Origin: Paraspadella gotoi
Taxonomy: Eukaryota > Chaetognatha
Reading direction: 5' to 3'
Length of the DNA stretch: 64,000 nt
NCBI GenBank assembly: GCA_051294375.1
Contig: JBJCIZ010000239.1
Coordinates: 1,816,581-1,880,580 of the forward strand
In this document: in pieces, positions 54,105 to 64,000 of the stretch
How the letters are laid out: each line of letters starts with the position of its first letter
Position numbering within the stretch: position 1 is the stretch's first letter
The notes under the pieces: model-generated
Told to the model about the DNA's origin: nothing
Databases searched by the model: none
What the model saw: the letters and a program-made list of their open reading frames with translations, nothing else
Made by a program: the position numbers and the translations under genes

Positions 54105-55827
54105 GCACAGATACGAATCGCTTGAGTTTGTTGGGAATCGGCAGCGCCTCGACGCGACCGTGGACGTCCCACCTACAGACGGAGAGACGCACGACCCGTC
54201 GACACTGGATCTGCAGAGAAGGAAAGGGTCGTCCGCCCGGCAGACCCTTGACGACGGCCTTGAGCCAGGCGATGGTGCCTCGACGGCGCGCCATGGAGAC
54301 CGGAAACTGTTCCGAGTCGATCCACTCGGCCTCGAGACTCAAGTCGCAACCAGCCTCGACGAGCAACTGGCAGGTGTCGATGCAGAGCCGGTCCGCTGCG
54401 CGCCGGAAGGGAGTGTAGCCGTTAAGATTCTTGCGGTTGAGGTTGGAACCGCAGTTGATGAGGTATTTGAGAATTTCTGAGTCGGAGGAGATTGTGAGTT
54501 AGAAACATAAAAATTCATTGTTATTTTTAAATTTTAATGTCGTAAATTTTTTAATGTTTGTTTGCTCCCTCGCTTGCTTTCTCTCTCCTTCACAATCTTT
54601 ACACTCTCTCTTTCACGCGCACAAACCTTTCCTCGATTCGTAAATAGCTTTGTGCAAGGCGGTATTGCCCCCTTTGTCGGCAAAGTCCAAATCGCATCTG
54701 CCCGTCTCGATGATGCTCCTTACGATCTCAACGAGACCCTTGGATCCTCGACCGACAGCGAGGTGAAGGGGCGGGACTCCGTCGGCCGTGACTCGACCGA
54801 CGTCGGCTCCGCGAGATATGAGCAGATCCACCACGTCCGGGTAGCCGTAGTAAGCGGCCGCGTGCAACGCCGTCCAACCGGAATTCGGCGCCGCGTTGAC
54901 GTCGTTTCCGGCGTCGAGCAGCAGCCGCACGATGTCGGCGTGGCCGCGCGACGCCGCCTCGTGCAGCGCCAGAAAGTTGTGGCTGCGGGAGAGGCGGACG
55001 TCGGCGCCGGCGAGAAGTAGGCGTTCGACGCAGGTCGCGTCGCCGACCGAAGCGGCGAGAATTAGCGGCGTCTCTCCGCCCTCGCGCGTTCTCGGATCAA
55101 CGGTGGCGCCGCGGGACAAAAGAGCATCGACGACCTCGACGCCCCCCGATTGGCTGGCCAAGTGGAGCGGAGTGACACCGCCGTCTTCGTCGGGGGTGTC
55201 GGCGGAGGCGCCATGATCGAGAAGGCAGAGGACGAGATCCAATTGGCCAGAGGCGCACGCGGCGTGAAGGCGTGTCCGTCCCCGGGCCATCGCCGCCGCC
55301 GCGCGATTCTTGGCTCTCGCGACGCCACGAGTGGTACGCAGATGCGTGACAGGGTGGACGGCGCCGGGCACGACGAAGCAGGCGGAGGAAATAGGCGCCT
55401 CGTATTGGAGTTGAACGCAATGTAGAGCCCGGCACGAGGCAAAAATTGAGGGATCGTCGAAGCCGTCGTCGTCGACGGAGGAGCGCGGAGGCGATGAGGG
55501 GATTCCGAAGAGGACGCCGCCGCCGTCATCATCGTCTACTTCGTCCTCTATTTCGGCGCAAGTAAAAATAGTGTCATCAGACGGTGGACTCAGCGTCCGC
55601 GGGATCGATTCCACGCAGGAGGCATTTAAGATTCCTTCCAAACAGACCAACGCTTCGCCGTCTTCTTCGAAGCTGATCTCGACGCCGGAAGGGCTCCGCG
55701 CGTCGTAAAACGGCGCCGGGCTCAAGGACGGATCGGCGCCGTTGCCGCGCCGGCGTCGCGTTCGCGCGCAGTGACTGAAAAGCGTGTTGAGAACGGAGCG
55801 AGCGTGAACGCAAACGCAGAGCGCCAT
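54025..55827 (-). CDS. ankyrin repeat and SOCS box protein
   Basis: Two coding exons, 55827-54627 and 54476-54025, joined in phase 1, give 550 residues. The N-terminal 180 residues are acidic and unrecognised. About eight ankyrin repeats follow, for example GRTRLHAACASGQLDLVLCL, GVTPLHLASQSGGVEVVDAL, FLALHEAASRGHADIVRLLL, GWTALHAAAYYGYPDVVDLL and GNTALHKAIYESRK. A C-terminal SOCS box is suggested by PSLQIQCRRVVRLSV and ALPIPNKLKRFV, resembling the BC-box and the LPLP-LK-YL end of ASB proteins. These recruit elongin B/C and CUL5 to ubiquitinate targets. The last 28 residues, after KRFVSVQL, are encoded by the 90-bp minisatellite and look non-native. Which ASB paralogue this is cannot be told. 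Confidence 0.82.
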
Positions 55828-56356
55828 TTTGTGCCGCGCATTGTTCGTGCGATGACCTTTTGGTTGTTGCGCCCGAAAGAAACGGCGCGATGTTTATTAA
55901 CGTTTCGAGTAATAACCATACACTGCTTTTGGTTTGTTTTTCTACGTTCCACGACAAAATCTACAGTGAAGAAAAAAAAATAAAAACTTAGAAAAGAAAC
56001 GATTTTTTAAAAGAATATCACCTACTAAAGGCGATCTAATTATCAAAAAGTTCAGATCATTTATTCCGAAAAAAAAAATCGCAATAAGGACAATCACAGA
56101 AAAGCCATCACAAAATATAATTAAATAGAAAAAAAATTTAACTCAAAAGAAGAAGAAAGAAACAAAAATATAATGAGTCTACTATCTATGTAATGATTAT
56201 AATTTTCGTTTCCCGTAAAACTAAGTGACAAGATTGGAATGCCGACGACTCCCGACTCTAAAAATCGCGGTTTTTTTTTTTTTCTTTCTACATCTTTCCA
56301 AAACCAATTTCTCTATCCGCCGACCACGGATCCACGCCTCTCCCCCCTCGCCCTCT
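55828..56356. other. non-coding spacer
   Basis: AT-rich interval between the ankyrin-SOCS start and the cytochrome b561 stop. Nothing coding is recognised. Confidence 0.5.
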
Positions 56357-57848
56357 CTAATGATTCAAAAGCGGGACGTGCTCCGCCTCCGGCTCCACCC
56401 TCTTCCATTCGCTCTTGGTGGCGATGAAAACGACGAAAAAGGCGAAGACGACGATCGAGACTCCGTAAAAGTTGACGACGAAAGATTGAGACGGCAGCGT
56501 CGCGTAATTCGGGACGGCGAAGGAGACTTTCTCCACGATGCCAGTTAACGCCGTCGCGCAAGCTGTGGGGAAAAAGATCCAACGATACAAATTAATTTTA
56601 AAAAAATTCGGTAAAAAGATTTAATGAAGTTTCACGATCGAAAACTGAAATTGGCGAAAAGTCCTAAAGAAAATGTCCTAAAGGCTAGTATCATCAATTG
56701 GTACACTAATGACACGAGTGATTTCGATATATTGAACCATGAAAGTACACAGGAATAGAATTGATGACATGTCAATGACAACAGGACAATATGCAAATGA
56801 ATGATGAGCTCAATCTCATTTTCGGTTGAATCAAAAGTTCCTCTCTTATAGACGTACCCAAGACGAAAATGCCGAGGCCGAAGAATCGATGACTCTCCAT
56901 ATAAAATCTTCTGTAGTTGTCGCTGGCGCCGGGGAAAACGAAGATCAGGAATCCAGCCATGAGCTGAAAAGAATGGGTTAAATATTATTTAGTAATTAAG
57001 TTTAATAATCTATTAATAATAAAATCTCAAACCTGCAAGCCGAACAGAGAGACCGTGCTTATCCCCAGCCACGAATGCATGCTGTACATGTTAGCAATCG
57101 GCGGATTGTGCAGGTTGTGTGAGTCGAAGACGGCCTTCAAGGCGATGCCCGCGAAAAGAAGGGCGCCGGCCTGCAGGGACGGGGAACAGTTTAAAAATAA
57201 TAGAAACATTAAAAATAGATTTCAAGCTGGCGACTGCTGCTGCTGAAACCCGATACCACAGCCTCCTCGTACCTGCAGAGCCCCATGCACGAACTTAACG
57301 AACTTCTTAGGGAAGCGATTGAAGATCCGATAGACGAGGATGGCTTCGGCGTAAAGAAAAATGAGACCGATCGTCATCATCACTGGGTGGTAGTTGAACT
57401 CGAGTCCAGGGTCGGCGTTCCACGCGAACCCTGTATATCAGGGACCAAGTCTTAGGTTTTTAAAAAAAATAAATGCAGTATAAATAAAAATTAAGTTCTT
57501 TAATATCATTTACATATTGCAGTATTACTAAAGAAGTAATATATTTTAAGTCTACAAAACCATATACTAGGAGAAAACAAGAAAAATCAGGACTTGATAA
57601 ACAAAAAATTGAATAAAGTACATTACATAATGATAGCAGGCAACCGTGAGGGCGATTGTCTTTTACTAAAGTCAATCGAATCACCCTCTTCTCAACCGAC
57701 CTCCTTGAAACTTGGAGAACCAGACTGCGGCGAGGACGACGACGAGTAACCCGAAGACCTGAGATCCGAACACGAAGATCGGGAAGAGATGAGACGAGAG
57801 TCCGGCGCTCCTCGCCCCGCCCGCGTCTTCCTCGTCGCTCGAGTGCAT
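56357..57848 (-). CDS. cytochrome b561 family transmembrane reductase
   Basis: Five coding exons (57848-57701, 57430-57273, 57170-57033, 56963-56858, 56562-56357) encode 251 residues with six membrane segments. The family hallmarks are present: [19 protein letters not shown], then [37 protein letters not shown] and MESHRFFGL. The conserved histidines that ligate the two b haems are in NYHP, VHGA, MHSW and ESHR. These proteins move electrons from ascorbate across membranes to monodehydroascorbate or ferric iron. The acidic N-terminus [11 protein letters not shown] and the tail HVPLLNH are lineage-specific. CYB561, CYB561A3 and CYBRD1 cannot be told apart with confidence here. Confidence 0.92.
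56686..56855. repeat. dispersed repeat with ATGCAAAT motif, copy 1
   Basis: About 170 bp in cytochrome b561 intron 4. It shares an ordered set of blocks with 58810-58985: ATCAATTG..TACACTAATGACA, ACACAGGAATAGAATT-like, GACAATATGCAAATGA, CTCAATCTCATT and ATCAAAAGTTCCT.TCTTATA. Confidence 0.75.
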
Positions 57849-58674
57849 GGCGCCGCTGGAACGATGGCGACGCCGGGGCGGACCGGCGCCGGGAAACGCG
57901 GCGCGGTGGAGGAGATTGAAGAAGAAGAGTTTTTTAAGCCGCGATCTCCATCTCATTCGCGGGTCGGGAGAGAGAGAGAGAATGGGATCCAATGAATTGT
58001 ATGAGGGGCGTGGCTGCAAATTAGCCTGATGACTACGAAGGGAAAAAAAAAAACTGGAGAAATAGGCATTGGGTTATCTCCTTTTTTTATTAACCAATTA
58101 TTTTTATTAATAATCATTAACAGATCGAAAAAATTATGTGGCGCATGGAAAGAACAAAATACGATAATTTTTCGACTTTGAGACAATTCGGGGTTTTAAT
58201 TCGGAGGAAAAATACCTAAACAAAGTTTAAGATCGATTATAAAACACTGTTTTCTGACAATTGTACTATCTCATACGTACGTCTGTTTAAATTCCTTATA
58301 TTTTCCGATTAGCCTCGGCTGAAAAGGGGTGCGAATCACGCAAACAAAACATTTTTTTGTGTGTATCTCTAGATTACATTAAAAAACCGAAACAAATGAC
58401 AAAAACAAAAAAAAAAAAATCTGTTTTGAAAAATGATCGGGGAGAACGTCTTTAATAAAAAAAAATACTTGACTAGAATTAGTTGAATCAAACAAAAAAA
58501 AGAAGAGACTGGTCACTTTTTCGTTTTAACAAATTCGACAGGAAGAAGAAAGGACCGGGCGGGGGGGGACAAAGATGAAAGAAAATGTACACGCGCCGGA
58601 CGACCCAGGGGAAAGAGACACGAGAACGACTGAGCGGTTTTTCTTTTTTCTGTTTTCGTTGAAATTCTTCGGAA
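57849..58674. other. non-coding spacer
   Basis: Interval between the cytochrome b561 start and the HERPUD stop. AT-rich with long A/T runs. No coding exon is recognised. Confidence 0.5.
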
Positions 58675-59505
58675 TCAATTTCCCGGCGGTTGAGGGACGA
58701 GGGATGACAAGAAGCTGGTAAGAACGGCCACCGCCACAGTCCAGACGCTTTGACGCTCCTGATTGGGGCGGTGGGGGTGGAAGAAGGGTCTAATCTCTAA
58801 TCTCTCTAATCAATCATTATCATCAATTGCTACACTAATGACAAAAGTGAATTCGTGAAATGAGAACATGAAATACACGTGAACAGAATTTATGACAAGT
58901 TAATATCAATACGACAATATGCAAATGAGATTGATGAACTCAATCTCATTCTTGGTTGTATCAAAAGTTCCTTTCTTATAACTTTTATGGGTAACCGGAT
59001 TATTAAAATATTAAACAAATACTAAAACAATATTTTTTTTTATTCAACACTTCTTAATAAGCGTGGAATCGTTAATCGTTCGCCGTAGCGAATCCGTATT
59101 TCGACTGAACTCACCTGCGGAACCACGACTCTCGTCCCATCGGCCGGCGCACCCTGCTGTCGATCCTCACCCTCTCTCTGCTCCTGACCCATCCTCTCAT
59201 TCTCCCGACGCCCTTCAGTTTGTCCCGCTCCTACGACGCCCGGTTCTCCAGCGGCGGCGTTGGCTTCAGCCGGCGCCGCGTCGGCCGCCGGTCCCGCCGC
59301 GTCGGCCGCCGGTCCCGCCGCGGCCGCCGCCCCTCCTGCATCTCCTCCTCCCGCAGCAGCAGCGGGAGCGGCCGGCGCCGCGGCGTCGACAAAGTTATTG
59401 TTCCTCTGATTTCTGTCGTTGTTGTTGATTCGGTTCCCGTAAACGTGATGGCGAAAAACGTAGAGGAGGAAACAGAATCCGAAGACCAACATGAACCTGG
59501 AGAAG

Positions 59506-59547
<42 letters not shown>

Positions 59548-61249
59548 CGACAATTTACAATCCACAATCCAATCAATCCACAACCCCCACCATCCCCTCG
59601 ATCGGCTTAATTTTACTTTCGCCGACTGGGACCCTAACCGGTTAGTACGGTTTAAGCGTTAAAAAAAAATTAAATTAAGAAAAAAATTTGTTTAAGTTTA
59701 AAGATTGTTAGAGCAAGGAGGGTTATGGGTCGTTACGGTTAGGGGTGGTTAGGATTAAGGGTAGTTAGGGTTAGGGGTGGTTAGGGTTAGGTTGGGGTTA
59801 AGGGTAGTTTTTGAAAATCAATTTTACATTAAAAGGCGAATATAATGTTTAATCCTTTTTTTTTCTCTTCAAACCTTCCCAAAGTGGAATAGAAATAGAT
59901 GATGGAGAAGAGAACGCCCAAGCGAGACAGAAAGTAGAGCCAGTCGAGCCAATCGCGATTCCGCGCCTCGTCCTCGTCGTCGTCAGCCTCGAACATGGCG
60001 CCGCCGCCGGCATTGAGTCGACCCCCGGCGCCCGCCGCCGCCGCCTCCGCGCCCACGGCCGCCGCGGCGCCGCCGACGTTTCCGGCTTGGGGAGAGGAAG
60101 CCAAAAAGCAAGTAAATCGTTTATAAACGATGCCAACTCCGCTCTTCCTCTGTTTTTTTTTTTTCAGTTCATCATCGATAATAGTTATTCTGGAACCGAA
60201 CCGGTCTTTTTTTTTTCTATTAGCATTTAACCACTTTTGATATTTTATTCATTTCATTTTATACGGTTTCCGGGTTTCCTCTCAAGAACGACTTTTCATC
60301 CTTTTTTTTCCTTGACCATCCAACGTGACAAACGGGTCGCACACGGTTTCTCTCACACGGTTTCTCTCACACGGTTTCTCTCACACGGTTTCTCTCACAC
60401 GGTTTCTCTCACCGGCGACCGGAGGAACGCCAGCTGCAGGACCAGCCGCAGCAGCCGCCGCCGGATTGGAAAGTTGGGCCGGCGATCGTTGAACCGAACC
60501 TGATAGGATTAAGAGAGAAAGAGGCCCCCCCATGAAAGCGACAGTGGGAAGAGGAGGAGGAAAGGGATGAAGAGGACGACGATGATCACGTGGGTTTTGG
60601 GACACAGAAAAAAAAAAATATCTTTACCTGAAGCCGGGACTCCGAACATGGGAGATCGACCCCATTGATAGGCCTGAAGGAGAAGAGGGGCGGACGGGGG
60701 GGAAGAGAAGATCACAACAGACAGACATTTCAGAATGAAAAAAAAAAATTTGAGAGAACAACACGAGGCAGATGTTTTAGGGGCATCGAAGAAAATATTT
60801 TTACCGTCCACTCACCTGCACGAGCTGCAAGTACTGCATGTACTGCGTGTAATACTGCCACAACTGTTCGTGATAGTTTTGAGCATCGCCGCCGCTGCCG
60901 CTGCCGCTCTCCCTGGCGGCCTGGTTAAAGATAAATTTGAAAATGTTATCGAAAAATTAAAACTGTATATAAGAAAGTAATTTATACGATAACAAATAAT
61001 AATGAAGAATTTATCTGACCACGGCGGCGGGCCGTTGACCGTAGCGCTCTCTGTAAGCCTCGATCCAAGCGTAGTATCCCTCGGGCGTTATTCTCGGCAT
61101 CTGCGCCGTCGTCGTCGTCGACTGAGCAAAGGGGTGCGTCATGGGGTTGGGGATCGAGGCGCCGAAACCGTAAGGCACTTGGGGCGGCGCCGGGACGGCG
61201 TCGGCGCCGGAAGTCGGGCTCGTCGGGGCCGGACGGACGGTGGTTGAGC
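58675..61249 (-). CDS. HERPUD: HERPUD-like ER membrane protein (N-terminal exons not found)
   Basis: Seven exons in consistent phase encode the C-terminal 380 residues: 61249-61020, 60920-60816, 60673-60628, 60499-60413, 60085-59875, 59496-59115 and 58758-58675. Recognisable are a Pro/Gln/Tyr-rich part (LWQYYTQYMQYLQLVQ), then the membrane hairpin core ARNRDWLDWLYFLSRLGVLF, SIIYFYSTLGRFMLVFGFCF. The final block WTVAVAVLTSFLSSLVPQPP ends like the human SLLPEGPP terminus. HERPUD proteins are ER-stress-induced adaptors of the HRD1 ERAD ligase. Between the two parts is an unusually Ala/Gly-rich stretch. The first visible exon starts mid-protein with no ATG, and no ubiquitin-like domain lies in the 600 bp before the next gene. 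That exon's acceptor (TTCGAG) is not strong. Confidence 0.8.
58810..58985. repeat. dispersed repeat with ATGCAAAT motif, copy 2
   Basis: Located in the last HERPUD intron. It shares blocks in the same order and orientation as 56686-56855, including GACAATATGCAAATGA and CTCAATCTCATT. Confidence 0.75.
59508..59544. repeat. (AAT)n microsatellite
   Basis: About 12 AAT units in a HERPUD intron, just upstream (in transcript sense) of the exon at 59496. Confidence 0.95.
59607..59851. mobile_element. inverted-repeat element with degenerate telomere-like core, copy 2
   Basis: The left end TTAATTTTACTTTCGCCGAC matches, in inverted sense, the right arm of the element at 38230-38445. The body contains many TTAGGG-like units (GGGTAGTTAGGGTTAGGGG). 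The right arm (AAAAGGCGAATATAATG) is degenerate. It lies in a HERPUD intron. Confidence 0.6.
60341..60410. repeat. five tandem 14-bp units abutting a HERPUD splice donor
   Basis: The unit ACACGGTTTCTCTC is repeated five times without change, from 60341 to 60410. On the minus strand each unit contains GTGAGAGAAACC, the same string as the true donor at 60412, so donor-like sites are repeated every 14 bp. Confidence 0.95.
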
Positions 61250-61446
61250 CTCGAAGGAGGGAAAAAGGGGAGGGGGTGTCAGTAAATGAATGGGAAAGAG
61301 AAAACTAAAAGACGATACAATTCAGTATTTCGAAAATATACATTCATCATAACATTGTTGCCAGAATTGAAAATATATGTCGATGAATCGGTCAACAGTT
61401 GACCCAAAAATCAGTGATCTTTTTGAAGACAAAGAATCATTTTTTG

Positions 61447-61504
<58 letters not shown>

Positions 61505-61856
61505 GACCACAACGATCGAATCGGCCAATGATCGCATCGGAACAGCTATTGTTTCGCTCAGGGTTCAAATATTGAAAGGGATCGAGGCCAGCAGCTGTCT
61601 CGACCACGATGCTATTCGACGCCAGGTTTATTGTTTTCGCTTTTTCCTGCAGAAACGACAGCTTACTCGTTTGCTCGCTTTCTCTCTCTCATATCTAGTC
61701 TTGTCTTCTTCATAAACGCATCAACGTTTTCATGATTTTCGCTCTTCACGACTGACGAAAAAACAAATAGATAAAAACATCAAACTTCTTTTCAGCAGCA
61801 ACTTCAGCAAAACAAAAATAACAAAAGAAAAACAACAACAACAACAACAACAAAAA
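61250..61856. promoter_or_regulatory. only divergent intergenic region in the window
   Basis: This 607-bp interval separates the minus-strand HERPUD-like gene from the plus-strand gene, so it may hold promoters for both. It contains the (TC)n run listed separately and a CAA-rich leader (ACAACAACAAC) just before the plus-strand ATG. No TATA box or ubiquitin-like exon was recognised. Confidence 0.4.
61449..61502. repeat. (TC)n microsatellite
   Basis: About 27 perfect TC units in the divergent intergenic region. Confidence 0.95.
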
Positions 61857-63436
61857 ATGGCCGCGAGGGACGAGAACGGGGGCGTCCACCTCAGCGATAG
61901 AAAATTCATCGAAATATCAAAGTAAGTATTTTTTACATAACGAACAAAATCGTTTTGTATGACAGCGATGTTTTATATTAGTAGGATTGTTTAAAAAAAA
62001 TTGAACGCTAATTAGTTTGTTAGTGAGATGCATTGCACAACAACAACAACCGTTTCACCTTTTCAGAATCAAAATCAAAAACAAGAAGGCCCTCGTCGAC
62101 AAGAAGAAAATAAAAAGCAACGGCTTCGCCTGCGCCCTCCAGAAACGCCTGCTCGTCAAGAAGACCGTCAGAAAGCTTCGCGACGCCGAGAGCCTCGCGG
62201 CGACTGATTCCCCGATAACCTCGACCCCCGGAATCGCGGCGACGTTCGACGACGCCGCTTTTCGCATCTCGCCTAAGAAGACACGCCGCCAACGATTGGG
62301 CGACGTCAAATTTGTGAAAATCGGATTGGTGCCTAGAATGACGCCCCTTCCTCGAATGACGCCGATGCCAAAAATGACGACGGTACTAAAGATGACGCCG
62401 GTGACGGTGGTAACGAGAATAAAGCCAAAAATACCAAAAGAAGCCAAGGTACCTGTAACGCCGCCGTCAACACGATTAGTACCGATCGCAACAAAGGAAT
62501 CAAGACCGACACAATTACCCATTTTAAAAACCACTCCCACCGAGAATGCCACGTTCGAATCAAATTTAATCAAATCATCATCATCATCGTCATCATCATC
62601 AAGCATTGCCAGTCAATATCCTTCGTCAACATTTTTCAGTCTCTCCGTCGCACAAGCTTTTCTCAATAACATATCATCGCCGCAAAGCGGCCCCAGTTCT
62701 TCGGGCCAAAACTGCATCTCGCCGATCATCGCTAAACCACAGGATTCGACGAGACTCTCGAGAAAAGATCCCACCGATCGTAACCTGGCGAAGAGAGCAA
62801 CGCGACTCATCGACGCATCGGAAAAGACTAGACCAGCGATAAACTCGCCCCGCTCGGACGTTGCAACGGAAGGGAAAAGAAAAAGGAAATTCTTCGCCGA
62901 CTCGGAAAAGGGTCAAAGGCACGAGGTCGACCTTCACGCTGAGAAGTGCGACGTCGAATTTAAGAACAACGACAACGAGGAAGAGGCGAATCGAGACAGG
63001 CTGAGGCGATCGAAGAGACTCCGTCTCGGATCAACAAGTTCGCGAGAAACGGAGGTGCAAGGAAACGAAAGTTCGCGTAAGTATTGGACCGATTGTGTTT
63101 TTAGTATTTATCACTGGATTAGAATAATCTGACCTGTAAACAGACTTTGGTTAAATGTCAGTTATGACTTGGTTGAGGTCAGTCTCCTTGTCGCGGTCGT
63201 CGTTGTTGTTATTGGCGCACAACGTATATATTCTTTATGAATATAATCCACCTTTTCACCTTTTCCCTACAGATGAAGGAATCGAGACAGGATCGATTCG
63301 CCCGCGAAAAGACGGAATGAAATTGGATGAGAAGGAGAAGGAGAAAAATAAGGAGAAGAAGAAGAACGACAAAAACCACAACGAATCTCGTCCGATTCGC
63401 GCGACGCGGTCACAATCCAAAATTTCCAGTCATTGA
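61857..63436 (+). CDS. lysine-rich low-complexity protein of unknown function
   Basis: Three coding exons (61857-61921, 62067-63076, 63273-63436) joined in phases 2 and 1 encode 412 residues. The ATG at 61857 begins MAARDENGGVHLSDRKFIEI after a CAA-rich leader. Splice borders are good (AAA-GTAAGT, TTTTCAG, CGC-GTAAGT, CCCTACAG). The protein is very basic and apparently disordered. Visible features are a repeated Pro-Arg/Lys-Met-Thr-Pro motif (VPRMTPLPRMTPMPKMT) at about 115-135, a poly-Ser run, several Lys/Arg clusters (EGKRKRKFFADSEKG, LRRSKRLRL) and a Lys/Glu-rich end (EKEKEKNKEKKKNDKNHNE). The clusters suggest a nuclear protein. I do not recognise a family. It is the only plus-strand gene found. 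Confidence 0.65.
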
Positions 63437-64000
63437 TCCCGTTTTAATGGTTTTACTTGGTTATTTCCAAATTCTCGAAGCAAGTCAAAGTTATTTATCA
63501 TATTGACCAAAGGTTTAATTAACCAATAAGAATAATATTCATTCATCTTTTTTTTTAAACAATTTTTAAATTTTTTATTGGTTTTCTGTTAGGACTCTGT
63601 ATTAAGGCGAGCCAAAATTTAACACTTGAGTTTTGCCAATATAAGTATTCTGCAATAAAATTTTTTAGCCCTTTTATCACAGAACTGATATCCATTTTTA
63701 TTGTTTTAATTACTTAGTTGTATTGATACGCTGCAGAATTTTAATATTTTAATAAAATTTTTAGCTAAACACGTGATAATAATTGGGTCAAAAATTTAAA
63801 AATTTAAAAATTATCATCATAATTGGATGAAAGTCATAATTTTTAGTAATTTTTACTGATAAAACAATTTTAAAATGTTGTAATAATAAACTATTCAAAA
63901 TGTCAAAGGTTTTTGTATTATACAATAATTTAATATTTAAAAAAAGCTTTCGTGTTTGTACTTTAATTTATTTTTATGATCTCAAATGGACACTTCACCA
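63437..64000. other. non-coding AT-rich sequence
   Basis: Downstream of the plus-strand gene to the window edge. AATAAT and AATAAA-like strings occur (for example CAATAAAATT near 63653) and could serve as polyadenylation signals. No exon is seen. Confidence 0.5.

Noticed and set aside
61322-61537. Minus-strand open frame with an Arg-Glu repeat
   Set aside because: It is only the translation of the (TC)n microsatellite, with no splice link to HERPUD and no ubiquitin-like sequence.

Overview
The window is animal nuclear DNA with a compact genome. Coding exons are GC-rich, while introns and spacers are AT-rich with many A/T homopolymers. Most introns are short with standard GT-AG borders. The genes include animal-type families (ephrin, Rab3, a RIM-binding-protein-like scaffold, an ankyrin-SOCS protein, a BTB zinc-finger protein, a GTSF1-like piRNA-pathway protein), so a protist, fungus or plant is unlikely. 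Very low intron numbers (ephrin in one coding exon, NUP133 in four) and short spacers suggest an invertebrate or early-branching animal. I cannot name the species.

Layout, left to right. All of the first 23 genes are on the minus strand: RIMBP-like (runs off the left edge), NDUFA4-like, a large GTSF1-like protein, MRPL18, CANT1, EIF3E, a STAR-family RNA-binding protein with two KH domains, PSMA2, RAB3 (5' end missing beside a 10-N gap), RPS21, a GPI-type ephrin, DCUN1D1, WDR82, a BTB/C2H2 zinc-finger protein, CLNS1A (pICln), NUP133, SEM1/DSS1, WDR46, an unrecognised multi-pass membrane protein, RABGGTB, an ankyrin-repeat/SOCS-box protein, cytochrome b561 and a HERPUD-like protein (5' end not found). 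The only plus-strand gene found is a lysine-rich, low-complexity protein of unknown function at 61857-63436. Spacers between minus-strand genes run from 145 bp to about 2.3 kb.

Most genes are housekeeping: translation and ribosome biogenesis (EIF3E, RPS21, MRPL18, WDR46), ubiquitin-proteasome and ER quality control (PSMA2, SEM1, DCUN1D1, ASB-like, HERPUD), chromatin, splicing and nuclear pore (WDR82, pICln, NUP133, STAR), and membrane traffic (RAB3, the Rab prenyltransferase subunit RABGGTB, RIMBP). I see no evidence that they form one pathway.

Spacers and introns hold several repeats: two foldback elements with long inverted arms, two inverted-repeat elements with a degenerate TTAGGG-like core, a tRNA-derived SINE, possible SINE/LINE 3' tails, minisatellites that overlap splice sites or a coding end, many microsatellites, and a short ATGCAAAT-containing motif that recurs at least nine times. 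The oddest points are the unbroken strand uniformity, the two-KH STAR protein, an in-frame duplicated splice donor in EIF3E, two GC-AG introns with the same donor, and a one-base frameshift in RABGGTB. Exon borders were placed by hand from splice signals, reading-frame phase and recalled family sequences. No database search was run.
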